Source: Bacteroides muris (ex Afrizal et al. 2022)
Lineage (GTDB): Bacteria; Bacteroidota; Bacteroidia; Bacteroidales; Bacteroidaceae
NCBI RefSeq assembly: GCF_004793475.1
Contig: NZ_SRYZ01000036.1
Span: forward strand, 1 to 38,935
Reading direction: 5' to 3'
Length of the DNA stretch: 38,935 nt
Made by a program: the position numbers and the translations under genes. The first letter of the stretch is position 1. Every line of letters begins with the position of its first letter. Under the pieces are notes generated by a model. That model saw only the letters and a program-made list of their open reading frames with translations, did no database searches and was not told the origin of the DNA. Shown one piece after another: positions 17,221-28,200 of the stretch.

Positions 17221-19434
17221 CTATTTCATTTCAAACGGAACCACACCACGGACATCGGCAGACGAAGCGCAAACGTATGCCTTGAACTTGCCCGGTTCGT
17301 ATTTCCAAGTTGCGGAAATCTCATCGTAGTACTTCAAATCATCCGGAGTAAGGGTGAAAGTCACGTTCTTCTCCTCACCCGGTGCCAAAGCAATCTTCGC
17401 AAAACGTTTCAACTCCTTTACAGGACGGAGTACACTACATTTGTCATCGCCTACATATAGCTGTACAATCTCTTTTCCGGCAACGCTACCCGTATTCTTC
17501 ACGGCAACTGTCACCGTCAGGGTACCGTCGGCAGTCATGGTCTTGGCAGAAAGCACCGGTTTGCCATATGTAAAGGTAGTATAGCTCAAACCATGACCAA
17601 AGGGAAAGAGGGCCGGAGTCTTCTTGGTGTCGTGCCAACGATAGCCCACCAAAATATCTTCCTTATATTCCTGCTTGATGCTGTCGCCCGGATAACTGAG
17701 TTCATCAAAAGCATGTGCACCGCAATCAGTCAACTTGGCAGGGAAAGAGAAGGGCAACTTTCCACTTGGATTCACCGCACCACTCAGGATGTCAGCCAAA
17801 GACTTGCCACCCATGGAGCCTAAATACCAGCCTTGCACAATGGCAGGAACCCGGGATACCCACGGCATTTCCACCGCATTACCACTGAGAAGCACCAGAA
17901 CCAAGTTCTTGTTTACCCCCAGCAAAGCTTCAACCAGTTCGTCCTGCCCGAAAGGCAAGCCGTATTCCAGACGGTCGCCACCCTCACAATCTTGGAAGTG
18001 GTTCTTGTTCAATCCGCCTACCAGCACCACCAAGTCTGCCTTTCTCGCCATTTCCACGGCCTCTACGCGAAGCGAGTCTACCACATTCTGCGAAATTTCA
18101 TCTGCACGACCGTACATCGGACGACCGGCGGCATAGCCTTTCGCATAGGTTACCTTATCGCCATAAGCGGCACGCAAGCCATCCAGCGGAGATACCATAT
18201 CCTTCACTTTCAGCTCGGAAGAGCCTCCTCCCTGATTCAGCAAGCGTACGGCATTATCGCCCACCACCAGGATATTCTGATACTTGGCTGCATCAATCGG
18301 CAGCAATGGAGCGCCTTTCTTTATCACCGGAGCATTCTTCAACAGCACAATGCCCTCATTGCCTATCTCGCGAGCAGCAGCATAATGCTCTTCCGTAGCT
18401 ACCGAACCGTAGGGCTTCTGACGGTTCATCGCCGTACGGAATATCAGGCGAAGAATGCGGGAAGCCTTGTCGTCTATCGTAGACATCGGTACTTTGCCAT
18501 CCTTCAACATGCGGAGGTAAGGGTTGGCAAGGTAATAATCATTATAGGTAAATGCACTTTCGGATGTCAAACCGTTGGTGTAAGACCCCATTTCAATATC
18601 CAGACCGTTGACGGCAGCCTCATAGGTGTCGTGTGCACCGCCCCAGTCGGTAACGACACAGCCGTCGAACTTCCAGTCGTCTTTCAGAATCTTGTTTAAC
18701 GCAAAATCATTATGGCAGGCGTGCTGGCCGCGAATCTTATTATAAGCACCCATAATGCTCCAGACACCTCCCTCTTCTACAGCAGCCTTAAATGCCGGCA
18801 GATAGATTTCATATAAAGCACGGTCGCTAAGATTCACATCAATATGTCCGCGCCATAGTTCCTGGTTGTTCAGCGCATAGTGCTTGACACAAGCTGCCAC
18901 TCCGTTCTTCTGCAATTCCTGGATGTAAGGTACGCACATCACACTGGCCAGATAAGGGTCCTCGCCCATATATTCAAAATTACGCCCGTTCATCGGAGTA
19001 CGGTAGATATTGACGCCGGGACCCAGCAACACATCCTTTTCACGATAGCGCGCTTCCTCACCGATGACCTTGCCATACTTGGCAGACATGTCCGGATTCC
19101 AGGTAGCGGCCAGACAAGTCAAGGCCGGGAAAGCGGTAATGCTGTCATTGGTCCAGTTGGCATATCCCCAGTCGTTCCAGTTGATTTCGGCACGGACACC
19201 GTGAGGGCCGTCGCTCATCCAAAGCTCGGGAATGCCGAGCCGCGGAACACCCGCACTGCTGAATTTACTCTGCGCATGGCAAAGGGCTACCTTCTCTTCC
19301 AGCGTCATCCGGCTGAGTGCATCCTTTACACGTGCTTCAATAGGTTGTGCATCGTCCATATAGACCGGTGTTTGTGCAGACACGGTGCTGATGGAGCATG
19401 CCAATAATAGGGTTACAAAAAATTTATTCTTCAT
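17221..19434 (-). CDS. GH3 beta-glucosidase
   Basis: A 737-residue enzyme with a type I signal peptide (cleavage after STVSA), so periplasmic. The N-terminal TIM barrel carries GVPRLGIPELWMSDGPHGVR, the KHYALNNQE substrate-binding loop and the nucleophile Asp263 in CVVTDWGG. The second alpha/beta sandwich domain (GNEGIVLLKN onward) and a C-terminal fibronectin-like domain (FPFGHGLSYTTF onward) complete the usual three-domain form without a PA14 insert. In a xyloglucan locus it would remove the backbone glucose exposed once xylose is gone. Beta-xylosidase activity is the main alternative in GH3. Lies between GH2 (98 bases) and GH95 (4 bases), same strand. Confidence 0.9.
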   Translation of the reverse strand: MKNKFFVTLLLACSISTVSAQTPVYMDDAQPIEARVKDALSRMTLEEKVALCHAQSKFSSAGVPRLGIPELWMSDGPHGVRAEINWNDWGYANWTNDSITAFPALTCLAATWNPDMSAKYGKVIGEEARYREKDVLLGPGVNIYRTPMNGRNFEYMGEDPYLASVMCVPYIQELQKNGVAACVKHYALNNQELWRGHIDVNLSDRALYEIYLPAFKAAVEEGGVWSIMGAYNKIRGQHACHNDFALNKILKDDWKFDGCVVTDWGGAHDTYEAAVNGLDIEMGSYTNGLTSESAFTYNDYYLANPYLRMLKDGKVPMSTIDDKASRILRLIFRTAMNRQKPYGSVATEEHYAAAREIGNEGIVLLKNAPVIKKGAPLLPIDAAKYQNILVVGDNAVRLLNQGGGSSELKVKDMVSPLDGLRAAYGDKVTYAKGYAAGRPMYGRADEISQNVVDSLRVEAVEMARKADLVVLVGGLNKNHFQDCEGGDRLEYGLPFGQDELVEALLGVNKNLVLVLLSGNAVEMPWVSRVPAIVQGWYLGSMGGKSLADILSGAVNPSGKLPFSFPAKLTDCGAHAFDELSYPGDSIKQEYKEDILVGYRWHDTKKTPALFPFGHGLSYTTFTYGKPVLSAKTMTADGTLTVTVAVKNTGSVAGKEIVQLYVGDDKCSVLRPVKELKRFAKIALAPGEEKNVTFTLTPDDLKYYDEISATWKYEPGKFKAYVCASSADVRGVVPFEMK

Positions 19435-19532
19435 ATCTTAATTGGTTAATATGGTAATGTGTTAATTGGCTACACTGTGCTCATACTATGCCATCGTGCC
19501 GCAAGTCATTGGCATATTGGCACATCAAATTA

Positions 19533-22115
19533 TCATTTAACTTTAATCGTTGTCGTCGCCTTTTTCAGTCCATCAGCCGTAGCCGTCACCTTGACACCAC
19601 CCGGTTCACCGTTGTTCTGCACTACTACCAGGCACTTTCCGTAGAAAGCCTTGCGATGATTGTCTTTGAACTTCTCCATAGAAACGGGGCTTCCGTTGTC
19701 CACTCCGGCAATGAAGCCGACACCTTCTACTGCAAAGGTCACATCGTTTTCGGCATTCGGACACAAATTCCCATCTTTATCCAAGATTTCGACGGTAATG
19801 AAACTCAAGTCTTTACCATCTGCCTGAATGGTGCTGCGGTCAGGAGTGAGACAAATCTGCGCAGGTTCGCCCGCTGTCCGAATCTCCTGCTCGGCCACGG
19901 TCTTTCCTTCCTTGCGGGAAACAGCCTTTACCGTACCCGGTTCATACTTCACGCGCCACATGACGTGGAAATCGTCTTTTCCCTTGCTACGCACCCCCTG
20001 CGACTTTCCATTCACGAAAAGCTCCACTTCGTCGGCATTATTATAATATGCCCACAAATCGATATCCTGTCCCTCTGTCCAGTTCCAATGCGGGAAGAGG
20101 TGCAACAGCACCTTGTCCGGACGCCAGTCGGACTGATACATGTAGTAAACATCCTTCGGGAAGCCAGCCAAGTCGATAATGCCAAAGTAAGAGCTGCGTG
20201 CCGGCCAACCGTAAGGAGTAGGCTCACCGATATAATCGAAACCCGTCCAGACGTATTGTCCGCTGATAAAGTCGTTGTTCTTCACATGACGCATAGTACC
20301 TTCGTGACGGTTGCCCCAAGGAACATGACAGTTATCGTAGGAGGAACAAGAGAACGAGGCATCATAGAAAGGCTTGTCCCAACGTTCGGGCCAGATGAAC
20401 ATCGAATCACTCGGCATCCGGTAATAACCGCGTGTCATCAGGCCGGAAACACTTTCCGTCACGATGAACGGCTTGCCGGGGAAGTTCTCGGGAACACCTG
20501 CAAACCAGTCGTCGTGGTAGTTGAAGCCGATAATATCGAGCGCCCCGGAACGGAACAGATGATTGTTCGGGTTCGGCTCGTTGCAACCTGCCGTCACGGG
20601 GCGTGTGGCATCGAGCTCCCTCACCATATCCGCCAGTTTTTTTGTCAGCAATGAGTTGACGGACATTTCTCCGTCCTTTGCCAGCATATCCGCACTATGA
20701 CCGAAGTTCAAGACCAGGTTGGCCTCTTCCAGGCTTAAGGTGTCGGCTTTGGCATCCGTCCACTGCTCCAGCACTTCGTTGCCGATGCTCCACATGAAGA
20801 TGGAAGGATGATTGCGGTCACGCACGATAAGGTCAGTCAAATCGCGTTCGTGCCATTCGTTGAAATAGCGCGAATAGTCGTGGCGGGTCTTTTTCTTGCG
20901 CCACATATCAAATGTCTCGTCCATCACGATGAAGCCCATACGGTCGCAAAGGTCGAGCAGCTCCGGTGCAGGAGGGTTATGGGAACAACGGATTCCGTTG
21001 CAACCCATTTCTTTCAGAATCTCCAACTGGCGCTTGATGGCGCGCGTATTCACCGCAGCTCCCAGACAACCCAGATCATGATGCATGCAGACACCGTTTA
21101 TCTTCACTTGTTTACCATTCAGGATAAATCCTTTTTGTGCATCGAAGCGGAAAGTACGGATGCCGGTAGGAGTATAATAACGGTCGAGCACTTCGCCGGT
21201 CTGCTTATCCTTGAGAATGCTTTCCACCTTATACATGTAGGGCGTATCAATACTCCAGAGACGGGGATTCTTCAAACGTATCTCCTGCTCCACTTCCGCC
21301 GGAGCAAGGGGCGTCAACTGAGCTTCCGACACAGCCTCACCCACCACATTGCCGTTGGCATCCACTAACCGGGATTGCAGGACGACATCAGCCAAAGGAA
21401 TAATTTCCGAATCGAATACAACATATGTACCGTCGGCCTGCTGCACGGAATCTTCCGTCTGTGTCTCTACATCGTACTGTAAACTGGTGCGTATCTTCAA
21501 CCGGGCACTGTTCTTCGACACTTCTTCTGCCGTCACGTAGGTACCCCACTGTGCCACATGCACCGGATTCAGTTTCGTCAACCACACATTACGGTAGATG
21601 CCGCAACCGGAATACCAACGTGAATTGGGTTGTTCGGCGTTGTCTACACGGACAGCCAACACATTCTCTTCTCCCCACCTGATATAGGGAGTCAGGTCAT
21701 AACTAAACGAGATGTACCCGTAAGGACGTGTTCCCAATTCATGTCCATTGATATAAACGGTGGAATTCATATAGACACCATCGAAATCTATGCGATAGCA
21801 CTTACCCTCATCGGCCTTATCGGCAGTAAAAGTCTTGCGATACCAACCTATACCACCGGGCAGTGCACCTCCACCCGTCCCCGAAGGATTGTCTTTACTG
21901 AATTCTCCTTCGATGGCCCAATCGTGGGGCAAGTTCAGTTTCCGCCAGTCGGCGTCATTATAATCCGGACGGGATGCCGCCGTATCGTCTCCCAAGCGGA
22001 AGGCCCAGCCGGCAGTAAAATCCAAGCTGCGGTCATCACCGGCTACCTCTTTAGGAGCATTGCAACCGGCCAGCAGGAACAGCCCGATGGCCAAAGACAA
22101 TATGATTCTATTCAT
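19533..22115 (-). CDS. GH2 beta-galactosidase, lipoprotein
   Basis: An 860-residue enzyme with a lipoprotein signal (LLAGC, Cys18). It has the GH2 sugar-binding domain (IGWYRKTFTADK), the immunoglobulin-like domain and a TIM barrel with acid/base Glu447 (WSIGNEVLEQW) and nucleophile Glu554 (FIVTESVSG). C-terminal beta domains follow: a DUF4982-like segment (VELFVNGKSQGV) and an invasin-like domain (RSTIQADGKDLSFITVEI). GH2 also includes glucuronidases and mannosidases, but the GYIGEPTPYGWPAR-type loop and the locus favour removal of beta-1,2-galactose from xyloglucan side chains. It follows GH31 by 141 bases and precedes GH3 by 98. Confidence 0.88.
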   Translation of the reverse strand: MNRIILSLAIGLFLLAGCNAPKEVAGDDRSLDFTAGWAFRLGDDTAASRPDYNDADWRKLNLPHDWAIEGEFSKDNPSGTGGGALPGGIGWYRKTFTADKADEGKCYRIDFDGVYMNSTVYINGHELGTRPYGYISFSYDLTPYIRWGEENVLAVRVDNAEQPNSRWYSGCGIYRNVWLTKLNPVHVAQWGTYVTAEEVSKNSARLKIRTSLQYDVETQTEDSVQQADGTYVVFDSEIIPLADVVLQSRLVDANGNVVGEAVSEAQLTPLAPAEVEQEIRLKNPRLWSIDTPYMYKVESILKDKQTGEVLDRYYTPTGIRTFRFDAQKGFILNGKQVKINGVCMHHDLGCLGAAVNTRAIKRQLEILKEMGCNGIRCSHNPPAPELLDLCDRMGFIVMDETFDMWRKKKTRHDYSRYFNEWHERDLTDLIVRDRNHPSIFMWSIGNEVLEQWTDAKADTLSLEEANLVLNFGHSADMLAKDGEMSVNSLLTKKLADMVRELDATRPVTAGCNEPNPNNHLFRSGALDIIGFNYHDDWFAGVPENFPGKPFIVTESVSGLMTRGYYRMPSDSMFIWPERWDKPFYDASFSCSSYDNCHVPWGNRHEGTMRHVKNNDFISGQYVWTGFDYIGEPTPYGWPARSSYFGIIDLAGFPKDVYYMYQSDWRPDKVLLHLFPHWNWTEGQDIDLWAYYNNADEVELFVNGKSQGVRSKGKDDFHVMWRVKYEPGTVKAVSRKEGKTVAEQEIRTAGEPAQICLTPDRSTIQADGKDLSFITVEILDKDGNLCPNAENDVTFAVEGVGFIAGVDNGSPVSMEKFKDNHRKAFYGKCLVVVQNNGEPGGVKVTATADGLKKATTTIKVK

Positions 22116-22185
22116 GGTAATAAATATCTAAAAAATTATCGGGTGCCTATTCCTCTCTCACAGCTATTCGGAAGCAGGGAAGTGG

Positions 22186-22240
22186 CCGGCACCGAGAAAC
22201 AACAAGACCGGCACCGGGAGGTTTTCTCTCTCTGGCACCG
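22186..22240. repeat. Three GGCACCG repeats in the GH31-GH2 spacer
   Basis: CCGGCACCG occurs at 22186-22194 and 22208-22216, and CTGGCACCG at 22232-22240 (spacing 22 and 24 bases). A complementary GGTGCC lies at 22142-22147, so alternative short hairpins can form in the intercistronic mRNA. It may be a processing or stability element. Confidence 0.5.
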
Positions 22241-22256
22241 TCGTCTATCATTCCGA

Positions 22257-25139
22257 TTATAATTTTACGGTCTGTGCATTTCCGTCATACTTCACCGTTG
22301 TGCCTTTCGCCTTCAAATCGAACGGTTGCGGCTGGTCTTTGCTTACCTTCACTACATTGAAAGTACGTTCCTTCAGCATGCCGGGGAATTCACCCGTACG
22401 GTCGCCGATAACCAATGTGCCCTCAGCATCGTTATAGGCAAACGGTATAGTGGCATATTGTCCCTTCTCGTAGTTATAGTTCACACCTTCATCCTCGTAG
22501 AGCGTAAATGCGCCGTCCTTGCCCGTATAAACATAGAGTGTGATTTCCGAAGCCGGTTTTTCGTCACTATATTGCATGTCCGGACCATAAGGTACAATAG
22601 CACCTTCGCAGACGTAAAGCGGAATACGTTCATAAGGGGCATCCACTGTCAGCTTCCGGCCACCGTCCACATACTTGCCGGAATAGAAGTCATACCAACC
22701 GCAGCTTGCCGGAAAATAAACCTCGCGGCTACGTGCACCGTATTCGTAAACCGGAGCCACCATCAAGGCAGAACCGAACATGAACTGGTCGCCTATGTTG
22801 TTGACGTTTGCATCGGCCGTGAAGTCCATTACGAGCGGACGCATGATGGTATAATCATCGAAGTAAGTCATACCTGCCAAAGAATAGATATACGGCATCA
22901 TGTTGTAACGCAGCTTCGTATAGTAAACGATGGAGTTGTAGCACGGATGTCCAGCCGGAGCGATATTCCAAACCTCACGGTACGGATACTGGCCGTGTGC
23001 ACGGAACAACGGGCAGAAAGCACCGAACTGATACCAACGGGTATTCAACTCTCTCCATTCCTTATAATCAGCATTTTCACGTCCGGTCTTGTTGAATTCC
23101 AATTGGCCAGCCACATAACGGTTCTCTACACAGAATCCACCGATGTCCATAGTCCAATAGGGAATACCGCTGACAGCAAAGTTCAGGCCGGCAGAGATTT
23201 GCGCTTTCATATCTTCCCAGCGAGTAGCGATGTCACCACTCCAGGTGGCGGTAGAATAGCGTTGCAAGCCTGCAAAGCCGGAACGTGTCAACAAAAAGAC
23301 GCGCTTGTCCGGTTCCACGCCACGCTGTCCGTCATAGATAGCCTCGGCATTCATCAGTGCGTATGCATTGAAAAACTTGGCAGAAGGGCCGAGTGCCGTC
23401 GGACCGCAAAGGTCCTTGCGGTACTGCAAGTCCGTACAGTCACGTATATTCGGTTCGCTGGCATCCATCCACCACGCGTCAACACCCAAAGGATAGTAGT
23501 GGTCCTGCATCTGTTTCCAGAAAAGCTTACGTGCATCGGAATCATAAGCATCATAGAAAGAACCCAGATAGCCGGGACCTACCCAGTCTTTGATGCTGTC
23601 TTTAATAGCCTGCTGGTACATCCAGCCTTTTTCGTCAAATTCCTTGAAGTGTTCCGTCGTAACATAGAACTTGGGCCATACGGAAATCATCAGACGTCCG
23701 TTCATGGCATGAATAGAGTCGACCATTCCCTTCGGGTCGGGGAAACGTTCGAGGTCGAACTCATGACTTCCCCAAGAATCCTGCTTCCAATGCAGCCAGT
23801 CGATTACGATATTGTCGATAGGAATCTGACGTTCACGGAATTCCTTCAGGGTGGAGAGAACCTCCTCACGCGTATTATACTTCTCACGGCTCTGCCAGTA
23901 ACCCATCGCCCATTTCGGCATAATCTGAGACTTCCCTGTCAATGTGCGGTAGCCGCTAATCACATCGTCCATATCATCACCATAAACGAAATAGTAGTCT
24001 ATCACAGACTGCATTTCACCCCACCAGGAGAGTTTGTTCTGTTCTTCATCAGCCACCGGACTTAATGCACGCAGACCGCAGTAAGAGATACCGGCATCGG
24101 GCTTCCACTCTATCTTCAGCGGAACGCGGTGGCCCGCTTCCAGATTGACGGCAAACTTGTAGCTGTTAGGATTCCAAGCCGTACGCCAACGTTCGGGAAC
24201 CACCAACTCATTATCAATATATACTTTCATATAGCCTGCATAGTAAAGTATGAAACGGAACAAACCGCTTTCTGCCGGTTCTATTTCTCCCTCATAAATT
24301 ACGTCAGCCCCTCCGAACGGGAACTCCGCAGGCAAATTAACCACTTTGTTCAGATGGGCAGCACGGTCCAGATGCTCAAAATAAAGGGAATCCTCACGAC
24401 GTACAAGGGTTTCTACATCTTTCTTACCCGGAATATATGTACCGGTCAAAGCACCTTCCTTGCCATCTTTATCATAAAGTTTGAAGACATCACCCAGCTG
24501 TGAGTAGTCACGCGGGTCACCGAAACGGCAGAGCGAATAGCTGTCCCAAAGCACACCGTAGTTCTTATTAGACACGATGAAGGGTACAGATACCTTTGTA
24601 TTATATTGGAACAATTCCTCATTCTTAGCTTTATAATTGAACTCATCCGCCTGGTGCTGGCCCAAGCCATAGAAAGCCTCATCATTGCCTGCCGACTGGA
24701 ATACCTGACGTACTGTATATCCTTTCGTACCTTCCACTTCCACCGGATTAAAAGTCCGTCCGTCAGAGTCTTCAGCCAGAATCTGCTTGCCGTCGGCATC
24801 TGTGAAGCGTACCTCACCCGTTGTCTTGGATACGATGGCACATAATTCCGATGTCTTGACAGTCACTTCATCGCCCTGCTCTTCGACCTTAAAGTCAGTC
24901 TTATTCTGTTGAGGGATAACAATGAGGCTCTGTTCCTTCGAAAATTCCTTCTCAGGAGTAGCCGATACGTGAATGAGCTTCTCGCCCATCACTTCCAATC
25001 TTACTTTACGTACATCCGTCGGTTGCTGTTGCTTGATTTCCACAACAACACCGTTCCCGGTTTTCTGGAATCCGCCTCCGGAACATGCGGTGAGCATCCA
25101 TCCGGCAAGCAAATAAACTGAAGTGTCTTTCAATTTCAT
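22257..25139 (-). CDS. GH31 alpha-xylosidase with PA14 insert, lipoprotein
   Basis: A 960-residue lipoprotein (MLTACSG, Cys19). The GH31 catalytic barrel has nucleophile Asp559 in WWMDASEPN and acid/base Asp636 in TWSGDIATRWED. A PA14-like beta domain (about residues 235-355: GADVIYEGEIEPAESGLFRF, then YYAGYMKVYIDNE) is inserted in the N-terminal region, as in the characterised xyloglucan alpha-xylosidases of Bacteroides. It would release xylose from the non-reducing end of xyloglucan oligosaccharides. It is the first gene of the GH31-GH2-GH3-GH95 series and lies 138 bases downstream of the sensor-regulator gene, with a repeat-rich regulatory region between. Confidence 0.93.
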   Translation of the reverse strand: MKLKDTSVYLLAGWMLTACSGGGFQKTGNGVVVEIKQQQPTDVRKVRLEVMGEKLIHVSATPEKEFSKEQSLIVIPQQNKTDFKVEEQGDEVTVKTSELCAIVSKTTGEVRFTDADGKQILAEDSDGRTFNPVEVEGTKGYTVRQVFQSAGNDEAFYGLGQHQADEFNYKAKNEELFQYNTKVSVPFIVSNKNYGVLWDSYSLCRFGDPRDYSQLGDVFKLYDKDGKEGALTGTYIPGKKDVETLVRREDSLYFEHLDRAAHLNKVVNLPAEFPFGGADVIYEGEIEPAESGLFRFILYYAGYMKVYIDNELVVPERWRTAWNPNSYKFAVNLEAGHRVPLKIEWKPDAGISYCGLRALSPVADEEQNKLSWWGEMQSVIDYYFVYGDDMDDVISGYRTLTGKSQIMPKWAMGYWQSREKYNTREEVLSTLKEFRERQIPIDNIVIDWLHWKQDSWGSHEFDLERFPDPKGMVDSIHAMNGRLMISVWPKFYVTTEHFKEFDEKGWMYQQAIKDSIKDWVGPGYLGSFYDAYDSDARKLFWKQMQDHYYPLGVDAWWMDASEPNIRDCTDLQYRKDLCGPTALGPSAKFFNAYALMNAEAIYDGQRGVEPDKRVFLLTRSGFAGLQRYSTATWSGDIATRWEDMKAQISAGLNFAVSGIPYWTMDIGGFCVENRYVAGQLEFNKTGRENADYKEWRELNTRWYQFGAFCPLFRAHGQYPYREVWNIAPAGHPCYNSIVYYTKLRYNMMPYIYSLAGMTYFDDYTIMRPLVMDFTADANVNNIGDQFMFGSALMVAPVYEYGARSREVYFPASCGWYDFYSGKYVDGGRKLTVDAPYERIPLYVCEGAIVPYGPDMQYSDEKPASEITLYVYTGKDGAFTLYEDEGVNYNYEKGQYATIPFAYNDAEGTLVIGDRTGEFPGMLKERTFNVVKVSKDQPQPFDLKAKGTTVKYDGNAQTVKL

Positions 25140-25226
25140 ATTATTGTTTTTAAAGTGAATTTTCTCCGATGTAAAAATAAAAAGTCTCCTTCAAAAACGA
25201 GTCCTCCCGATGTTGAAACAAAAGGG

Positions 25227-25277
25227 TACTTTTGATTCTCCTAAAAGAGAATATGTTTCTGTAAGGGGTATCTTTTG
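25227..25277 (-). promoter_or_regulatory. Candidate HTCS-binding region upstream of GH31
   Basis: On the minus strand, CAAAAGATACCCC (from 25277) and TCAAAAGTACCC (from 25235) are imperfect direct repeats about 43 bases apart, near four helical turns. Between them is a dyad ATTCTC-N6-GAGAAT (25235-25252). No good TAnnTTTG box follows, which fits a promoter that needs an activator. Binding by the neighbouring AraC-type regulator is inferred from position. Confidence 0.45.
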
Positions 25278-28200
25278 TTATTTACCCTCTCTTTCCTGAT
25301 AAACAGAGGGCAAAACACCGAATTCATCCTTAAAATATTTGCTGAAATACTTGGGGTTGTTAAAGCCTAACTGATACGCTATCTCCGATACATTTTGCTG
25401 ACTCTCGCGCAGCATCTGCGCAGCTCTTTTCAGACGGATGACACGGATAAATTCAATGGGTGTCTTACCGGTTATCTGCAGGAGTTTTTTGTAAAGATGC
25501 ACCCGGCTCATGCCCAATTCCCGGCTCAACTCTTCTACGGACAAATCACATCGGCCGATGTTTACCTCCACATATTTGATGGCATTTTCCACCAGTTTTT
25601 CATCCAACGAAGTAATGGCTATTTCACTTGGTTCGGGGTCGATGAGCGACTTTGCCTTGCGCTTCTTGCTCAAGTCAATCAGCTTGCGCATACGCAGAAT
25701 AAGGATTTCCACATTGAAAGGTTTCGTCACATAATCATCCGCACCGATGGTCAACCCCTCCACTTTATCTTCCACAGCCTGCCGTGCAGTGAGCAATATC
25801 ATCGGAATGTTGCTCGTGCGTTTATCAGTCTTTACCCAGCGACACAGTTCATTCCCATCCATCTCGGGCATCATTACGTCGCTGACAATAATATCCGGCA
25901 TCAGCTCCGGTATCTTCTGCCAAGCCTCCCGCCCATTGGAAGCCGACTGCATACGAAAATACAAGCTCAGACTATCTTTCATGAAGGCAACCAAATCTTC
26001 ATTGTCATCCACAATCAGGGCCAACGGCTTTTCTTTTTCATCTTCATTGTCCTCCTCCATATCGTCCGGCAGATTATCCGGAAGCGGTTCTTCTTCCATG
26101 CCCGGCAAAAGTTCCTCATGCTCTTCCACCTCTTCTGCAAGCGGTGCAAGCTTGGAAGAACTTACATGCACATGTTTAACCGGAAGCTCAACCAAGAACA
26201 CACTGCCGGACCCCACATTGTCAACAACGCGCACCGTGCCCTCATGCAGCGTCACAAAGTCGCGTACCAGACTCAAGCCAATACCACTACCCGTTGACTG
26301 GAGTTCCGGTTCTTCCTGCTCCACCTGATAGAAACGTTCAAAAATTCGCTCCTTGTCTTCATCCCTAATACCAACACCGGTATCCGATACCTTTATCAGC
26401 AATCTTCCGGACATCTCCTTCGACATTTCCAATGCCACATCCACACGTCCCCCGTCCGGGGTAAATTTGAAGGCATTGGATAGAAGATTCATCACAACTT
26501 TACCAATTTTATCCTCGTCGAATGACATATTCAGCGACTCCATGGCCGAAAAGAATGTCAGATGTACATGTTTCTTCTCGGAAAGCATCAGGAAAGAAGT
26601 ACAGATGCTGTGCACATACGCCACAATATCCCCCTCGGACAAAGTGAGATGCAATCCTGCCATCTCATTCTTACGGAAATCGAGCAACTGGTTGACCAGA
26701 TTCAACAAACGCTGCGCATTGCGGTACATCAGTTGTAGCTTGCCATGCAGTTTTTCGTCCGTAATCTCCTTCATCATACTTTCCATCGGCGATATAATCA
26801 GCGTAAGCGGTGTACGCAAGTCATGGCTGACATTCGTGAAAAAGCGGAATTTCATCTGGCTCAACTCCTCCCTCTTCTTCGCATCTTCCTCTATCTGGCG
26901 GATTTTAAACCTATTACGTTCCCTTCGTTGTACGGCATAAAGTGAAAAGAAGATGACTCCTACAACCAGAAGAGCATAAACGATATATGCCCACGGAGTC
27001 ATCCAGAAAGGAGGAAGAATGACAATCTTCAGAGAAGCCTCTTCAGTGCCCGCATATCCGTCACTGTTTGTAGCCTTCACTCTTAATGTATAAGTTCCCG
27101 GCGCCAAACTGGTATAGGTGACGCGATGCATATCGGACATACTCGTCAGCCAGTCTCCATTGAATCCTTCCAGTTTATAGAAATATTGTGTCTTTTCGGG
27201 CAGCACGAAATTGTCCGAAGCAAACAGTACCGTAAAAACATTCTGCTTATAATCCAGAACAACCTCCCTACTCTGATTCAAAGCCTCCTTCAAGATGACA
27301 CGTCCTGCATATTCCTCGCCCACCTTCACGTTTTCATTGAACAACTGGAAACCGGTAAACATAATCTTAGGCAACGTGCGGTTATACTTTATGTTGCCCG
27401 GCTGGAAGCGATTCAGTCCATACAGTCCTCCCACTACAATCTCGCCCGTATGCAGTCGTTTGAGGGAACGCTGGTTGAAGTCACAACTCTGCAAACCGTC
27501 CTTGTCATTATAGATATAGCAACGGAACACGGGCTGCTCCGTCTTGCTGTCAACGGACAACACCACGTTTATCAGTTCTCCTCCGGTGCTAATCCATATA
27601 CTTTTGTTTTCATCTTCCGTAATACCTAATATCAATAGTTTGGAGAAACTGGGCTTGATAGGCACTTCGTACAATTCATCCCGTTTGCTGTCATATACAT
27701 TCAAGCCTTCACGCGTGGCTATCCATAGCAAGCCACGACTATCCTCGTAAACTTGATTTATGTTTTGGTTGGAAAGCCTCGTCTTACCCGACTTTGTACC
27801 TGCAAAATTTGTAATCTCGCCGGTCTTCAAGTCCATGAAAGCCATCCCTGCCGAAGTACCGATAATCAGATTATTGTCACAGCTGATGCAGAGGGATGAG
27901 ATATAATCCGACACAAGGTTTGAATTGCCAGTAGAATAGGTGGTAAATATTCCCGTCTGAGGATTCAAGCATTGTAATCCTCCCCCCAACGTACCAATCC
28001 AGATATTTTTATCCGCATCTTCTACCAATGCCCATACATTGTCGTATGCCAGTGAGTTGCTGTCTCCCTTACGGGACCGGTAATGGATAAAGCGATTCCC
28101 GTCATAGCAATTCAGTCCGCCCCAAAAAGTACCTGCCCACACTCTACCGCTACTGTCCCGAAGAAGGCAGACTATGACATCACTCGAGATAGAACGAGAA

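Noticed and set aside
22326..24065. 579-codon plus-strand frame opposite GH31
   Set aside because: It is antisense to a gene with intact catalytic motifs and its translation resembles no family.
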